From Phaeocystidibacter marisrubri (GTDB taxonomy: Bacteria > Bacteroidota > Bacteroidia > Flavobacteriales > Schleiferiaceae): a stretch of DNA of 64,000 bases. Below the pieces are notes generated by a model. It was not told the DNA's origin, ran no database searches, and saw nothing but the letters and a program-made list of their open reading frames with translations. Both the position numbers and the translations under genes were made by a program. The DNA lies in assembly GCF_008933165.1 (NCBI RefSeq), contig NZ_WBVQ01000001.1, forward strand, positions 1,302,001 to 1,366,000. Direction: 5' to 3'. Below, one piece after another: positions 38,173 through 46,900 of the stretch (positions are counted from its first letter, which is position 1; every line of letters starts with the position of its first letter).

Positions 38173-38906
38173 AACGTTTTGTTCTCGCAATTGCGCTCAC
38201 CCTGCCATTCATAGGCTTTAGTCAAGATAACGGTGTTCCCGAAATGACCTATGTTGGACTAGATCAACGAACCACGTTAGTGACAGCATGGGCCTATTAT
38301 GAAGGTCATCTTATTCCTGCGAATTACCTGATTGTAGAGGGAGACTCTTCCAGTATTTTGATGGATACTCCATGGAATGATGAGCAAACAGAAGAGATCA
38401 TTGCATGGAGTAAAAAGCATCTCGACGTTCCCATTTCGATCGCTGTTATCACTCACGCCCATGTTGACCGTATGGGCGGTATTGCCACCTTGCACAAAAA
38501 TGGGATCAGGACCTATATTCACGAGGATGCCCAAACGATGAATGCCAAGGAAGATGGATATGAGCCCGCACAAAATGTCTTTTCAAGTTACCCCTATCGT
38601 TTTGATTTAGGCGGAGTTGAAATCAATGTAATCGACCCCGGTACAGGCCATGCTCCTGGAAACCTCATTCTCACCATTGGTCGTCACGGCACTTATGGAG
38701 GTTGCTTCATCAAGAGTTATGTATCTAAAGATATCGGCAATTTGAGTCATGCCGATTTACCGAGTTGGAAGAGAGCCCTGGAAGAGAGCCAAGTGTACTT
38801 TGAACGCAAAGCCTGGGTCATACCGGGCCACGGAAAAGTCGGTCCGGGGTGCTACGAACGCACTGTTCAGCTTGTAGATGAAGCTATATCTATGTCGGAA
38901 GAATGA
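38169..38906 (+). CDS. Subclass B1 metallo-beta-lactamase
   Basis: 245 residues with a signal peptide ending near GFSQ, so periplasmic. All zinc ligands of subclass B1 are present in order: His96, His98 and Asp100 in THAHVDRMGG; His161 in GTGHAPGNL; Cys179 in YGGCFIKS; His221 in IPGHGKVG. The substrate-binding Lys182 and Asn191 (DIGNLSHAD) are also in place. The enzyme should hydrolyse beta-lactams, including carbapenems, using two zinc ions; chromosomal B1 enzymes are known in several Flavobacteriales. It overlaps the kinase gene by four bases, which implies translational coupling. Whether it is expressed to a level giving resistance is unknown. Confidence 0.9.
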   Translation: MKRFVLAIALTLPFIGFSQDNGVPEMTYVGLDQRTTLVTAWAYYEGHLIPANYLIVEGDSSSILMDTPWNDEQTEEIIAWSKKHLDVPISIAVITHAHVDRMGGIATLHKNGIRTYIHEDAQTMNAKEDGYEPAQNVFSSYPYRFDLGGVEINVIDPGTGHAPGNLILTIGRHGTYGGCFIKSYVSKDIGNLSHADLPSWKRALEESQVYFERKAWVIPGHGKVGPGCYERTVQLVDEAISMSEE

Positions 38907-38975
38907 TCCGATCTCAGCTTCACCAATTCTAAAGTTCAACCATTGAAAGGCTAAATTCTCTAGTTTGAGGAGAGT

Positions 38976-39743
38976 CTAGAGGAGTCCAAGTAGTAAGAGA
39001 AGTCCAACAACAATCATCAGCACACCTACAACCCATTGTACAGTGGTGTAGGTAATCTTCTCTATCATTCTTTTCCCGATAAAGGCACCTATGAAAGCGA
39101 AAAGTGTTGCAGATGCGATTAGCAACGTATGCTTATCTATTCCCCCTTTAGAAATTCGACCAAGGTAAATAGGGATTCGCGTCAAATCCACCATTAACGC
39201 AATAGCTGTACCTGTGGCCACGTAGGCTTGGGCGGTTAATCCTGACTTCAGTAGGAACATTGACCTCAATGCTCCTTGATGCCCCGTTAGTCCCCCAAAG
39301 AAACCACTCAGAACACCGCCTGGAACCATGGCCTTCTTCGAAAAAGCGAAGCCTACTTTCCCCAAGAGGAGTTCTTGAAGTGCGAATACAATCATCAAGA
39401 GTCCTACAAGGAAGCTAAACCACGACACCTCGCTAATTCCATCCAGCGGAGAAGTATAAGCAATAGACTTCTCCACATTCGTGCTTACCCAAGCTCCAAC
39501 TGCCGCCCCAACAATTCCAGAAACGCCAAACCATAAGGCTACATAACGGTTCACCTGCTTGAAAAGCAAGCTAAATTTAAAAACGTTATTTAGAAAATGA
39601 ACGATAGCCGTCATGGCTACAGCCTCTAAAGGACTGAAGAATAGAATGAAAGTTGGCAATAGTAAGGTTCCCAGTCCAAAGCCTGATATCAAAGTCAGCC
39701 AACTTGCAGCGAATGCCACAAAACAGATCAACACGAACTCCAT
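38976..39743 (-). CDS. TSUP (TauE/SafE) family permease
   Basis: 255 residues with about eight hydrophobic segments and the two repeated halves of the TSUP family (SGFGLGTLLLPTFILFFSPLEAVA in the first, GGLTGHQGALRSMFLL in the second). Family members export or import sulfite, sulfonates and related anions across the inner membrane; the substrate here is unknown. It stands alone, downstream of bshC by 199 bases on the same strand, with no terminator seen between them. Confidence 0.88.
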   Translation of the reverse strand: MEFVLICFVAFAASWLTLISGFGLGTLLLPTFILFFSPLEAVAMTAIVHFLNNVFKFSLLFKQVNRYVALWFGVSGIVGAAVGAWVSTNVEKSIAYTSPLDGISEVSWFSFLVGLLMIVFALQELLLGKVGFAFSKKAMVPGGVLSGFFGGLTGHQGALRSMFLLKSGLTAQAYVATGTAIALMVDLTRIPIYLGRISKGGIDKHTLLIASATLFAFIGAFIGKRMIEKITYTTVQWVVGVLMIVVGLLLLLGLL

Positions 39744-39942
39744 CTAAAGGATATATTATTAGGGTATGGACACTCCCTCCCGCTTAAATGTACACAACTC
39801 TCAAATGACAACTCTACTTTTCACCATGGGAGTTTTGAACGATACGCATTGAAAACTAAGTGTTTACATACGTTTATCATACGACTAATCGCAGGTGTTT
39901 TTGTACCTTGATTGTGGGAGGAGGCATGGGTGGCCCCTGAAA

Positions 39943-41535
39943 TCACTCCGTAAACCAGCTGAAATCGTGCGCAAATGGATCCAACTCATCAAACAACAAG
40001 TCCAATACGCCATCGCCAAAACGCTCCAACAACGTAATGTAGTTATCTCGTCGTTCTTGAAGACCACCACTTGGAAAGGCCTCACCGTGAACTTCGTCAA
40101 ACATCCTTGTAACCTCACCTTCTCTTCGTTGCTGAGCACGCAATATCTTCTTCTCAAAATTATCGATCAGATGCTTCTGACGAGCATTATAAGCCGAGGC
40201 TGTACCGTGCAGTGATGGATCTATTCGATTGGCCAATGCCTCCATCTGCGAAAAGAGAAGATCAGATTGAGATTTCAAAACTTTCATCTCACCATCCAGC
40301 TTCAACTCTTTTCGGAAGTGATCTCGCTTTTGTTCGAAGACTTTTTCTGAAATATCGGAAACGGTCAAATCGAGTTTATCCATCTTATGGATAAACTTTC
40401 TGCGAATGAAACCTGCGGAATTCCTCAAACGCAATATTGGAAATGGAACCTGATAATGTTCAAATACTCCTTTTAACTGAAGCCAATACGCTAATTCCCC
40501 ACCTCCACCAATGTATGCAAGATTAGGGAGAATCACCTCTTGATAAACAGGGCGCAGTACCACATTGGGACTAAATCTCTCGGGATGATCACGCAGTTCT
40601 TGTTTCACTTGATCACGTGACCACGAATAAGGACCATCCACTGTCGAAACTTCATCACCTGTAAATGTCAAGCGATAACGCTGCTCGTTATTGAGGTAGA
40701 ATAGATTGATATCTCTTGGCGTGACTTGTGTGAAATATTCTTCTGAAAGAATCTTAGAAGTTTGGGACATCATCTCTGCCGATTCCGTGTCGGTTAATTC
40801 TCGAGAGAAAATATCCACCATCTGACGCTTAAGGCGTGCGTCATCTGCGTCGAGAACAATGAGACCTTTCTCTGCGAAAAGCTCGGTAGCCAGTTCTCGC
40901 GTGGCATCGCTAAGTGTTTGACCCGACCTATAACATCGTCGGAGTAAATCGATAAACTCTGAAACAGGTTTACTCTTGCCTACGGAATGTTCAAGTTCAT
41001 CTATGACATGGTCAATTCCATCGGTATGTAGTCTACCTACTGCATTCCCAGATGTCCTATTCCACTGATACTTGAGATCGCCATACCACATATGGTTGAT
41101 CTCTTCAAAGTCATGATCTTCCGAGGCCATCCAGAATACCGGAACCACTTTCACCTTTTCGCGATCCGACAATTCTTCGGCTAGGCGTATGGTATTGACA
41201 ATCTTATAAATAAAGTAAAGTGGCCCTGTAAACAAACACAATTGATGACCAGTAACCACCGTGTACGTAGATGCATCTTTCAGCTCTTCAATGTGTTCGA
41301 ACACTCTTGGATAACGCTTTTCAATATCCAATGAAGAATACTGATCGTGAAGCACTTCAACGAGTGTTGATCTATCCACCTGAACCTTACTTCTCTCGGC
41401 AATTTGAGGGGAGAAACTCTCCGGCTTATGCGGTCTAGAATACAATGTCGAAAGCTCTGGCTTCTCTGCAACATAGTCTTCCATTAACTTGGAAAAACGA
41501 TGTGTAGAAAAGATGGGAACAGGCTGATGCTTCAT
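39943..41535 (-). CDS. bshC: Bacillithiol biosynthesis cysteine-adding enzyme BshC
   Basis: 530 residues from the ATG at 41535. The BshC core is recognised by TVVTGHQLCLFTGPLYFIYKI and VPVFWMASEDHDFEEI, with a coiled coil in the last third. BshC joins cysteine to glucosaminyl-malate in the last step of bacillithiol synthesis, so this organism probably uses bacillithiol as its main low-molecular-weight thiol. bshA and bshB are not in the window. The frame runs 13 codons further upstream, but a TACCTTTG -7 element ends five bases before the chosen ATG. Confidence 0.93.
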   Translation of the reverse strand: MKHQPVPIFSTHRFSKLMEDYVAEKPELSTLYSRPHKPESFSPQIAERSKVQVDRSTLVEVLHDQYSSLDIEKRYPRVFEHIEELKDASTYTVVTGHQLCLFTGPLYFIYKIVNTIRLAEELSDREKVKVVPVFWMASEDHDFEEINHMWYGDLKYQWNRTSGNAVGRLHTDGIDHVIDELEHSVGKSKPVSEFIDLLRRCYRSGQTLSDATRELATELFAEKGLIVLDADDARLKRQMVDIFSRELTDTESAEMMSQTSKILSEEYFTQVTPRDINLFYLNNEQRYRLTFTGDEVSTVDGPYSWSRDQVKQELRDHPERFSPNVVLRPVYQEVILPNLAYIGGGGELAYWLQLKGVFEHYQVPFPILRLRNSAGFIRRKFIHKMDKLDLTVSDISEKVFEQKRDHFRKELKLDGEMKVLKSQSDLLFSQMEALANRIDPSLHGTASAYNARQKHLIDNFEKKILRAQQRREGEVTRMFDEVHGEAFPSGGLQERRDNYITLLERFGDGVLDLLFDELDPFAHDFSWFTE

Positions 41536-41540
41536 GATGG

Positions 41541-41548
41541 CAAAGGTA
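41541..41548 (-). promoter_or_regulatory. Putative -7 promoter element abutting the bshC start
   Basis: TACCTTTG on the minus strand, an exact TAnnTTTG match, ends five bases before the bshC ATG. The -33 region is poor. If real, the transcript would have almost no leader. Confidence 0.4.
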
Positions 41549-41574
41549 CCCTTTTTCAGTGTTGTAACGTCCAT

Positions 41575-42306
41575 CTACTCCTCTACCTGAGGTGGGTAGA
41601 ATGGAACTCTCTCTTCCAGCAAACCCTGGGTGAAGCTTCGCTGAAGAATGTTCTCAACCAATTTATCCTCCTCATTGTTTTCGGGATCGTACGGTTCTTT
41701 CAAGGAGATATCGTTCCAATTGGCCGTTACATTCCACCAAAATGCAGTCCACCCACTTCTGTATTCCGTGATTAGATCGTAAACCGACATATCCGTTTCG
41801 CGGTACAAAAGCTTGCACAAAATTTGACCTTCGCTGTGGGTAAGTTTGCGAATTTCTGGCTCAAAACGCTCTTCGAGATATTCTTGATATTCCTTGATGT
41901 ACCGTCGTTTCTCACGTCGACTTGTCAAGCTGTCGAGTCGTAAATTAAGCGAATCGAGTTTATTACCAGCAAGAACTGCATACGGATAGACTTTCATCAC
42001 CTTTCGCTTCAAGTAGAAGTAACGTCGACGGGCTTCGTCGTCATCAAAAGTGGGTTCTGAAATAAAGAGTACCTCATCTAGAACAATCCATGGGATGGTA
42101 TCTCCATCAATCAATGTGGCATCGAGGACTTGCCCATCCTTGACATACTGGAAAATAATGACCGTATCTTCTTGAACGGCACTTTTGTGGAGGAGTGAAT
42201 CGACCGATCCACTATCCACTTGTGCGCTCAATGTAATCCCAATCCCATTGAAAGCAACAATGAGAAGGGCAATCAATCTCTTTATAGTGTACGGTTTCTT
42301 CTCCAT
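41575..42306 (-). CDS. DUF4294 domain protein, exported
   Basis: About 243 residues. A signal peptide ends near TLSAQ. The DUF4294 domain covers roughly 80-235, with DDEARRRYFYLKRKVMKVYPYA and GWTAFWWNVTANWND. The family is common in Bacteroidota; its function is not known. The start at 42306 lies 25 bases inside the end of accC; a longer frame reaches 42372 but would overlap accC more and has no signal peptide at its beginning. It sits directly before bshC with no gap. Confidence 0.82.
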   Translation of the reverse strand: MEKKPYTIKRLIALLIVAFNGIGITLSAQVDSGSVDSLLHKSAVQEDTVIIFQYVKDGQVLDATLIDGDTIPWIVLDEVLFISEPTFDDDEARRRYFYLKRKVMKVYPYAVLAGNKLDSLNLRLDSLTSRREKRRYIKEYQEYLEERFEPEIRKLTHSEGQILCKLLYRETDMSVYDLITEYRSGWTAFWWNVTANWNDISLKEPYDPENNEEDKLVENILQRSFTQGLLEERVPFYPPQVEE

Positions 42307-43775
42307 GCATTCGAACCTGCGGAAGATGATGTTGATTCCACAGCTTTTGCGCTCTGAGTACTCAATATCCATGCCCCCATTAACGCGGCAACTTCCGCAC
42401 CTTCATCATCTATTCGATTCAACATAGATGGTTCATAATGCTTCTGAACAAAATGGGTGTCGAAGTCACCTGAACGGAAAGCCTCGTGTTCCATGGTAAA
42501 ACGACAGAAAGGCAAGGTTGTTTTAACCCCTCCAATTCTATACTCGTCAATGGCTCGGATCATTCTATCCATGGCCATTTCGCGATTTCCTGCATGCACA
42601 ATCAATTTGGCAATCATTGGATCGTAGTAAATGGGAACGTCCATGCCTTGCTCTAAGCCATCATCTACACGAATTCCTGGGCCTTGTGGGCGCTGGTACA
42701 ATTTCAGGTTTCCGATATCAGGCATAAAGTTCTCTGAAGGATCTTCGGCATATACCCGTACCTCAACAGCATGTCCGTGAATGGTAAGATCTTCTTGTGC
42801 AAACGACAATTCTCTGCCCTCTGCAATTCGTATTTGCTCTCGAACCAAATCCACACCCGTAATCAATTCTGTAACGGGGTGCTCAACTTGAAGTCGAGTA
42901 TTCATTTCCAAGAAGTAGAACGATCCACTGGCATCGTAGATAAATTCTACCGTACCTGCTCCTTCGTAATCACAAGCTTTGGCCACATTAACCGCTGCCA
43001 ACCCCATTGCATCGCGAGTTTCTGGAGTTAAGATAGAAGATGGAGCTTCTTCTACTACTTTTTGATGTCGGCGCTGAACACTACACTCCCTTTCAAAGAG
43101 GTGAACCACATTTCCGTGTTGATCTGCCAACACTTGAATTTCAATATGCCGAGGAGAATCGACGTATTTCTCAATGAATACACTACCATTACCAAAGGCA
43201 GACGTAGCCTCACTTACAGCAAGATTCATCTGCTCTACGAACTCATCAGAGCCGCGAACAATACGCATTCCCTTACCACCACCACCGGCAGCGGCCTTAA
43301 TCAATACGGGATATCCGATCTCCTCAGCGAGCTTTTGTGCAGCGGGAACATCAGTAATGGCCTCATCCGTACCCGGCACCAAAGGGACATCATAATTCTT
43401 CACTGCTTGTTTGGCCTTGAGCTTATCGCCCATGGTGTCAATGGCGTAAGGTTTAGGACCGAGGAACATCAATCCTGCATCTCTTACCTTTTGAGAGAAT
43501 TCAGCATTCTCAGATAAAAATCCATATCCAGGGTGAATGGCATCAACTCCCAAGCGAAGAGATTCTTCAATAATCTTATCTCCTAACAAGTATGATTGAT
43601 TGCTGGGTGGCGGACCTAAAAGGATGGCTTCATCCGCATAACGAACGTGAAGTGCGTTTCGGTCTGCTTCAGAATAAACCGCTACAGTTTTGATTCCCAT
43701 TTCTTTAGCAGTACGCATCACGCGCAATGCAATCTCTCCTCTATTCGCTACGAGTAGCTTCTTGATGGTCTTCAT
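42282..43775 (-). CDS. accC: Biotin carboxylase subunit of an acyl-CoA carboxylase
   Basis: 497 residues. The ATP-grasp biotin carboxylase fold is clear: KKLLVANRGEIALRVMRTA at the N-terminus, HPGYGFLSENAEF, KAAAGGGGKGMR, ECSVQRRHQKVVEEAPS, and the catalytic EMNTRLQVEHPVTE. It uses ATP and bicarbonate to carboxylate biotin. Residues beyond 455 form a tail. It could serve acetyl-CoA carboxylase or propionyl-CoA carboxylase; no BCCP or carboxyltransferase gene lies next to it, so the partner is open. The start at 43775 matches the family; the frame extends 25 codons further upstream. Confidence 0.93.
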   Translation of the reverse strand: MKTIKKLLVANRGEIALRVMRTAKEMGIKTVAVYSEADRNALHVRYADEAILLGPPPSNQSYLLGDKIIEESLRLGVDAIHPGYGFLSENAEFSQKVRDAGLMFLGPKPYAIDTMGDKLKAKQAVKNYDVPLVPGTDEAITDVPAAQKLAEEIGYPVLIKAAAGGGGKGMRIVRGSDEFVEQMNLAVSEATSAFGNGSVFIEKYVDSPRHIEIQVLADQHGNVVHLFERECSVQRRHQKVVEEAPSSILTPETRDAMGLAAVNVAKACDYEGAGTVEFIYDASGSFYFLEMNTRLQVEHPVTELITGVDLVREQIRIAEGRELSFAQEDLTIHGHAVEVRVYAEDPSENFMPDIGNLKLYQRPQGPGIRVDDGLEQGMDVPIYYDPMIAKLIVHAGNREMAMDRMIRAIDEYRIGGVKTTLPFCRFTMEHEAFRSGDFDTHFVQKHYEPSMLNRIDDEGAEVAALMGAWILSTQSAKAVESTSSSAGSNAWRRNRTL

Positions 43776-43869
43776 ATACTTGTGAATGATGTCTTGCGAA
43801 TATAGGGAACGAAGCCAAAAAGAAGGCGCATTTTTACCCCGAGTATTCAACAGTAACTTATTCCATAAA

Positions 43870-43897
43870 AAAACGCCTCTGTACAGAGGCGTTTTGA
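43870..43897 (-). terminator. Intrinsic terminator of the giant MAM/PKD gene
   Basis: A perfect 20-bp palindrome (ACGCCTCTG and its complement around TA, 43873-43892) is flanked by A and T runs. It lies five bases beyond the stop of the leftward giant gene. Confidence 0.9.
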
Positions 43898-43901
43898 TTT
43901 A

Positions 43902-46900
43902 TCACTGAATCACTAATCGTTTATAATGGATTCGATCCGCCATAACGATCTGTAACATGTACACTCCTGGTGGAACAACCACTTGAACGCGGAACTCACT
44001 TTCAGATTGATCTTCCATTGGCAAGTCCTGAATCATCGATTTACCGCCAACATCGAGAAGATTGACTACTACTCTCCCTTGACTTGGATTATCGAACTTC
44101 AATGTAAATGAACCTGAACTAGGGTTTGGATAAAGTGATATGGAATGCTCATCGTTATCCACTTCCTCTAAGCCTATCTGATTGAGCTTATATCGCATGG
44201 TATCGCTGTCGGAACAATCATTCCCTACAATCAAAGTTACCCAATAAAAGAGGCCTGGAGTGGTATAGGTATGCGTTGGGAAGTTGGTGCCTGAAGCAGT
44301 ACCTCCGTCTCCAAAATCCCAATTGTAAGTAGTACCAATACTCGCTGTTCCATCAAACTGGACAAGCATACCACTGCCTCCAGAACTGATGATATTGTAA
44401 GTCCACTTCGCAATGGGCTCTGTACACAGTGCTATAACAGTATCGGTTAAAGACGTATCGCCACAAGCGTTTGTTATGGTGAGAGTTACGGTATAATTCT
44501 GATTCAAGGCATAGGTATGGGATGGATTCACTCCAGTTCCTGAATTTCCATCTCCAAAATACCAATCATATGTAAGTGCATTCACGGATCCAGAACCGTC
44601 GAAGTTTACGGTCATCCCCGTCGTGGTATAGGTGATCACAGGCAGTGTTGGAGCACAGATGGTATAGGCTACGATGGAGGTGTCATCTGAACCACACGTA
44701 TCGGTAACAATCAACCGAACGCTGTAGTTACCTGCTGCTGCATACACATGAGTGGTGGTCAACCCCGTTCCAGTATTTCCATCTCCAAAATCCCATGCGT
44801 AGCTCATTCCTATACCGGTGGACGAACTAGCATCTAGACTGATATTCAATCCCGATTTATTAGAAGTAAATGCCGCCGTTGGAGTACCACATACCACAAG
44901 AGTTTGAAGCGCACTATCGAGAATTCCACATGGATTAGAAACCACTAGAACGACTTGATAAATTCCTGGCGAACTATAGGTATGCGCATTACTCATACCG
45001 CCTCCCGAATTGCCATCCCCGTAATACCAAGTGTGGGTTGTTACGTTCGAGCTACTTGACGAACCATCGAATGTGGCAACAAGACCACTGGCCGTTGCTG
45101 TAAATGCAGCTGATGGTGGATTACAGTTCAGGGTTGTAAACCTCAACGGTCCAACCCAACCACTTACTAACCCATTGGTACACGTATCTTGAACATAGAC
45201 ATCATACGTAGTTCCTGGTGTTAAACCTGTAAGCGTATAACTCGTAGCTAATCCAGTTTGATAGGGCGTTCCCGGCGTAAATCCTACTGGGCCATAAGCT
45301 ATGCGCGCATCTCCTGAAATGGAACTCCAAAGAATATCTGCTGAAATTGGCGTGATGTTATTTGCGGTAAGACCTACGGGATCTGGACAAACCGTTGTAC
45401 AACTCCCCGTGTCTGAATACAAAACTGCCGTTCCAAGTACAGCGTTGCTTGGATTCCTCGAATAAAGGGTAGCTCCACTCGGATCCTTGAAAATAATTCC
45501 ACATTGATTGCTCAAGAAACCGTTGTTAGTAAACTTAAGACTAAACGGCTGGTTGTTACAAATGGGAACTAAAAACGACTTGAGACTTCCTGATGTCAGC
45601 GTGTAATCCGTTGTGGTTCCATCCACCGTCACTTCTAGAACGTGAAGTCCGTTAAGTCCCCCTGCATTCCATCCGTCATTGTTCAAATCAGACAATATAA
45701 GCTCGTATAAACACGCATCAGCACATGGGTAAGTTGTTCCCGAAACTGGTCCATTTGCCCAGCTTACACCCCCTGTACCACAACTGTCGCGAACATAGAA
45801 ATCATAGGCTGTATTGGCAGATAACCCGGTAACAATGAACGGATTATTGGGAGCGTTAACTAAGGTTCCACTTCCCGGAGAAAATCCCTGAGGTCCATAT
45901 TCAATTTGAGTTGAGGCTCCCCCTCCGGCTGTCCACGAGAGCTGTATTGCGCTCACACCTACTGGTGTAGTCGTCAACCCCGATGGCGCGGGACATTGCG
46001 GCTTCTCATCTATGCTGATATCATCTATTGCGATTTCAGAATTGGTGAAACCTGAGGTCAAACGCTGACCAACAAAACGGATCATGACGATTTGCCCACG
46101 GTAGGCCGACAGGTTCAAGATGGCCTGATTAAACGAGGCTGAGCTGCTTGTCTGCTGTTGCCCATTTCTACTCCAAACATCAGTCCAACTCGATGAAGCC
46201 GTTTTCACTTGGACTTTGAGATGGTCGATGGCCGCTCCATACATGTGATAGAAAAAGCGAAGTTCCGGCGTATCTAGTGGAGACAAGTCAATATTTGGCA
46301 TTTGCAAGAACGTACTGACATTGGCCGTACTCCGGAAGTCGGTGTACATGTAGTTTCCACTCCCTGTGGTGTGATCGCCATCTGGACCTGAATTATTGGG
46401 GAAAGTATTCAAATTCTCTACCGACCAAATAAAGCTTGTAGTGTCTGATCGGGTCCAACAAGGCTCCAACGAGCCAAGATCAGGAAAGAAAGTTCCCTTC
46501 ACCCATCCTGGCGATTCAAAGGTTTCTACAAACGGCGCGGCGACTGGTCCACACACAGTGCTCACGGTGAGGGGCCCCGTCACATCACTCGTTCCATTGG
46601 TACCACAATCTCGGGTAATGTAGAAATCGTAAGCCGTGGAAGGGCTGAGTCCGGTCACGTTATATGGAGAGCCGGTAACGCCCGTAATCACTGTTCCCGA
46701 TCCCGGAGAAAATCCTTGGTAACCGTATTCAATAATCCAATTGGTACCCGATGCTACATTCCATACTAAATTGATACTGGTTTGAGATTTACCGATAAAA
46801 CTGAACCCTGTAACCTTAGGACAAGGTGGCTGTTCATGAATATCAACATCATCAATGGCAATACGCAAATCATCACCCGTTGCACTGCTCCGCTTTCCTA

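Noticed and set aside
39831-39857. Possible terminator hairpin (AGTTTT with AAAACT) downstream of bshC
   Set aside because: The stem is only six AT-rich pairs with a 15-base loop and no T run; too weak to call.
39895-40215. Plus-strand open frame of 106 codons at the end of bshC
   Set aside because: Mostly antisense to the bshC coding sequence, with no recognisable domain.
43062-43517. Plus-strand open frame of 151 codons
   Set aside because: It is antisense to accC and has no family features.
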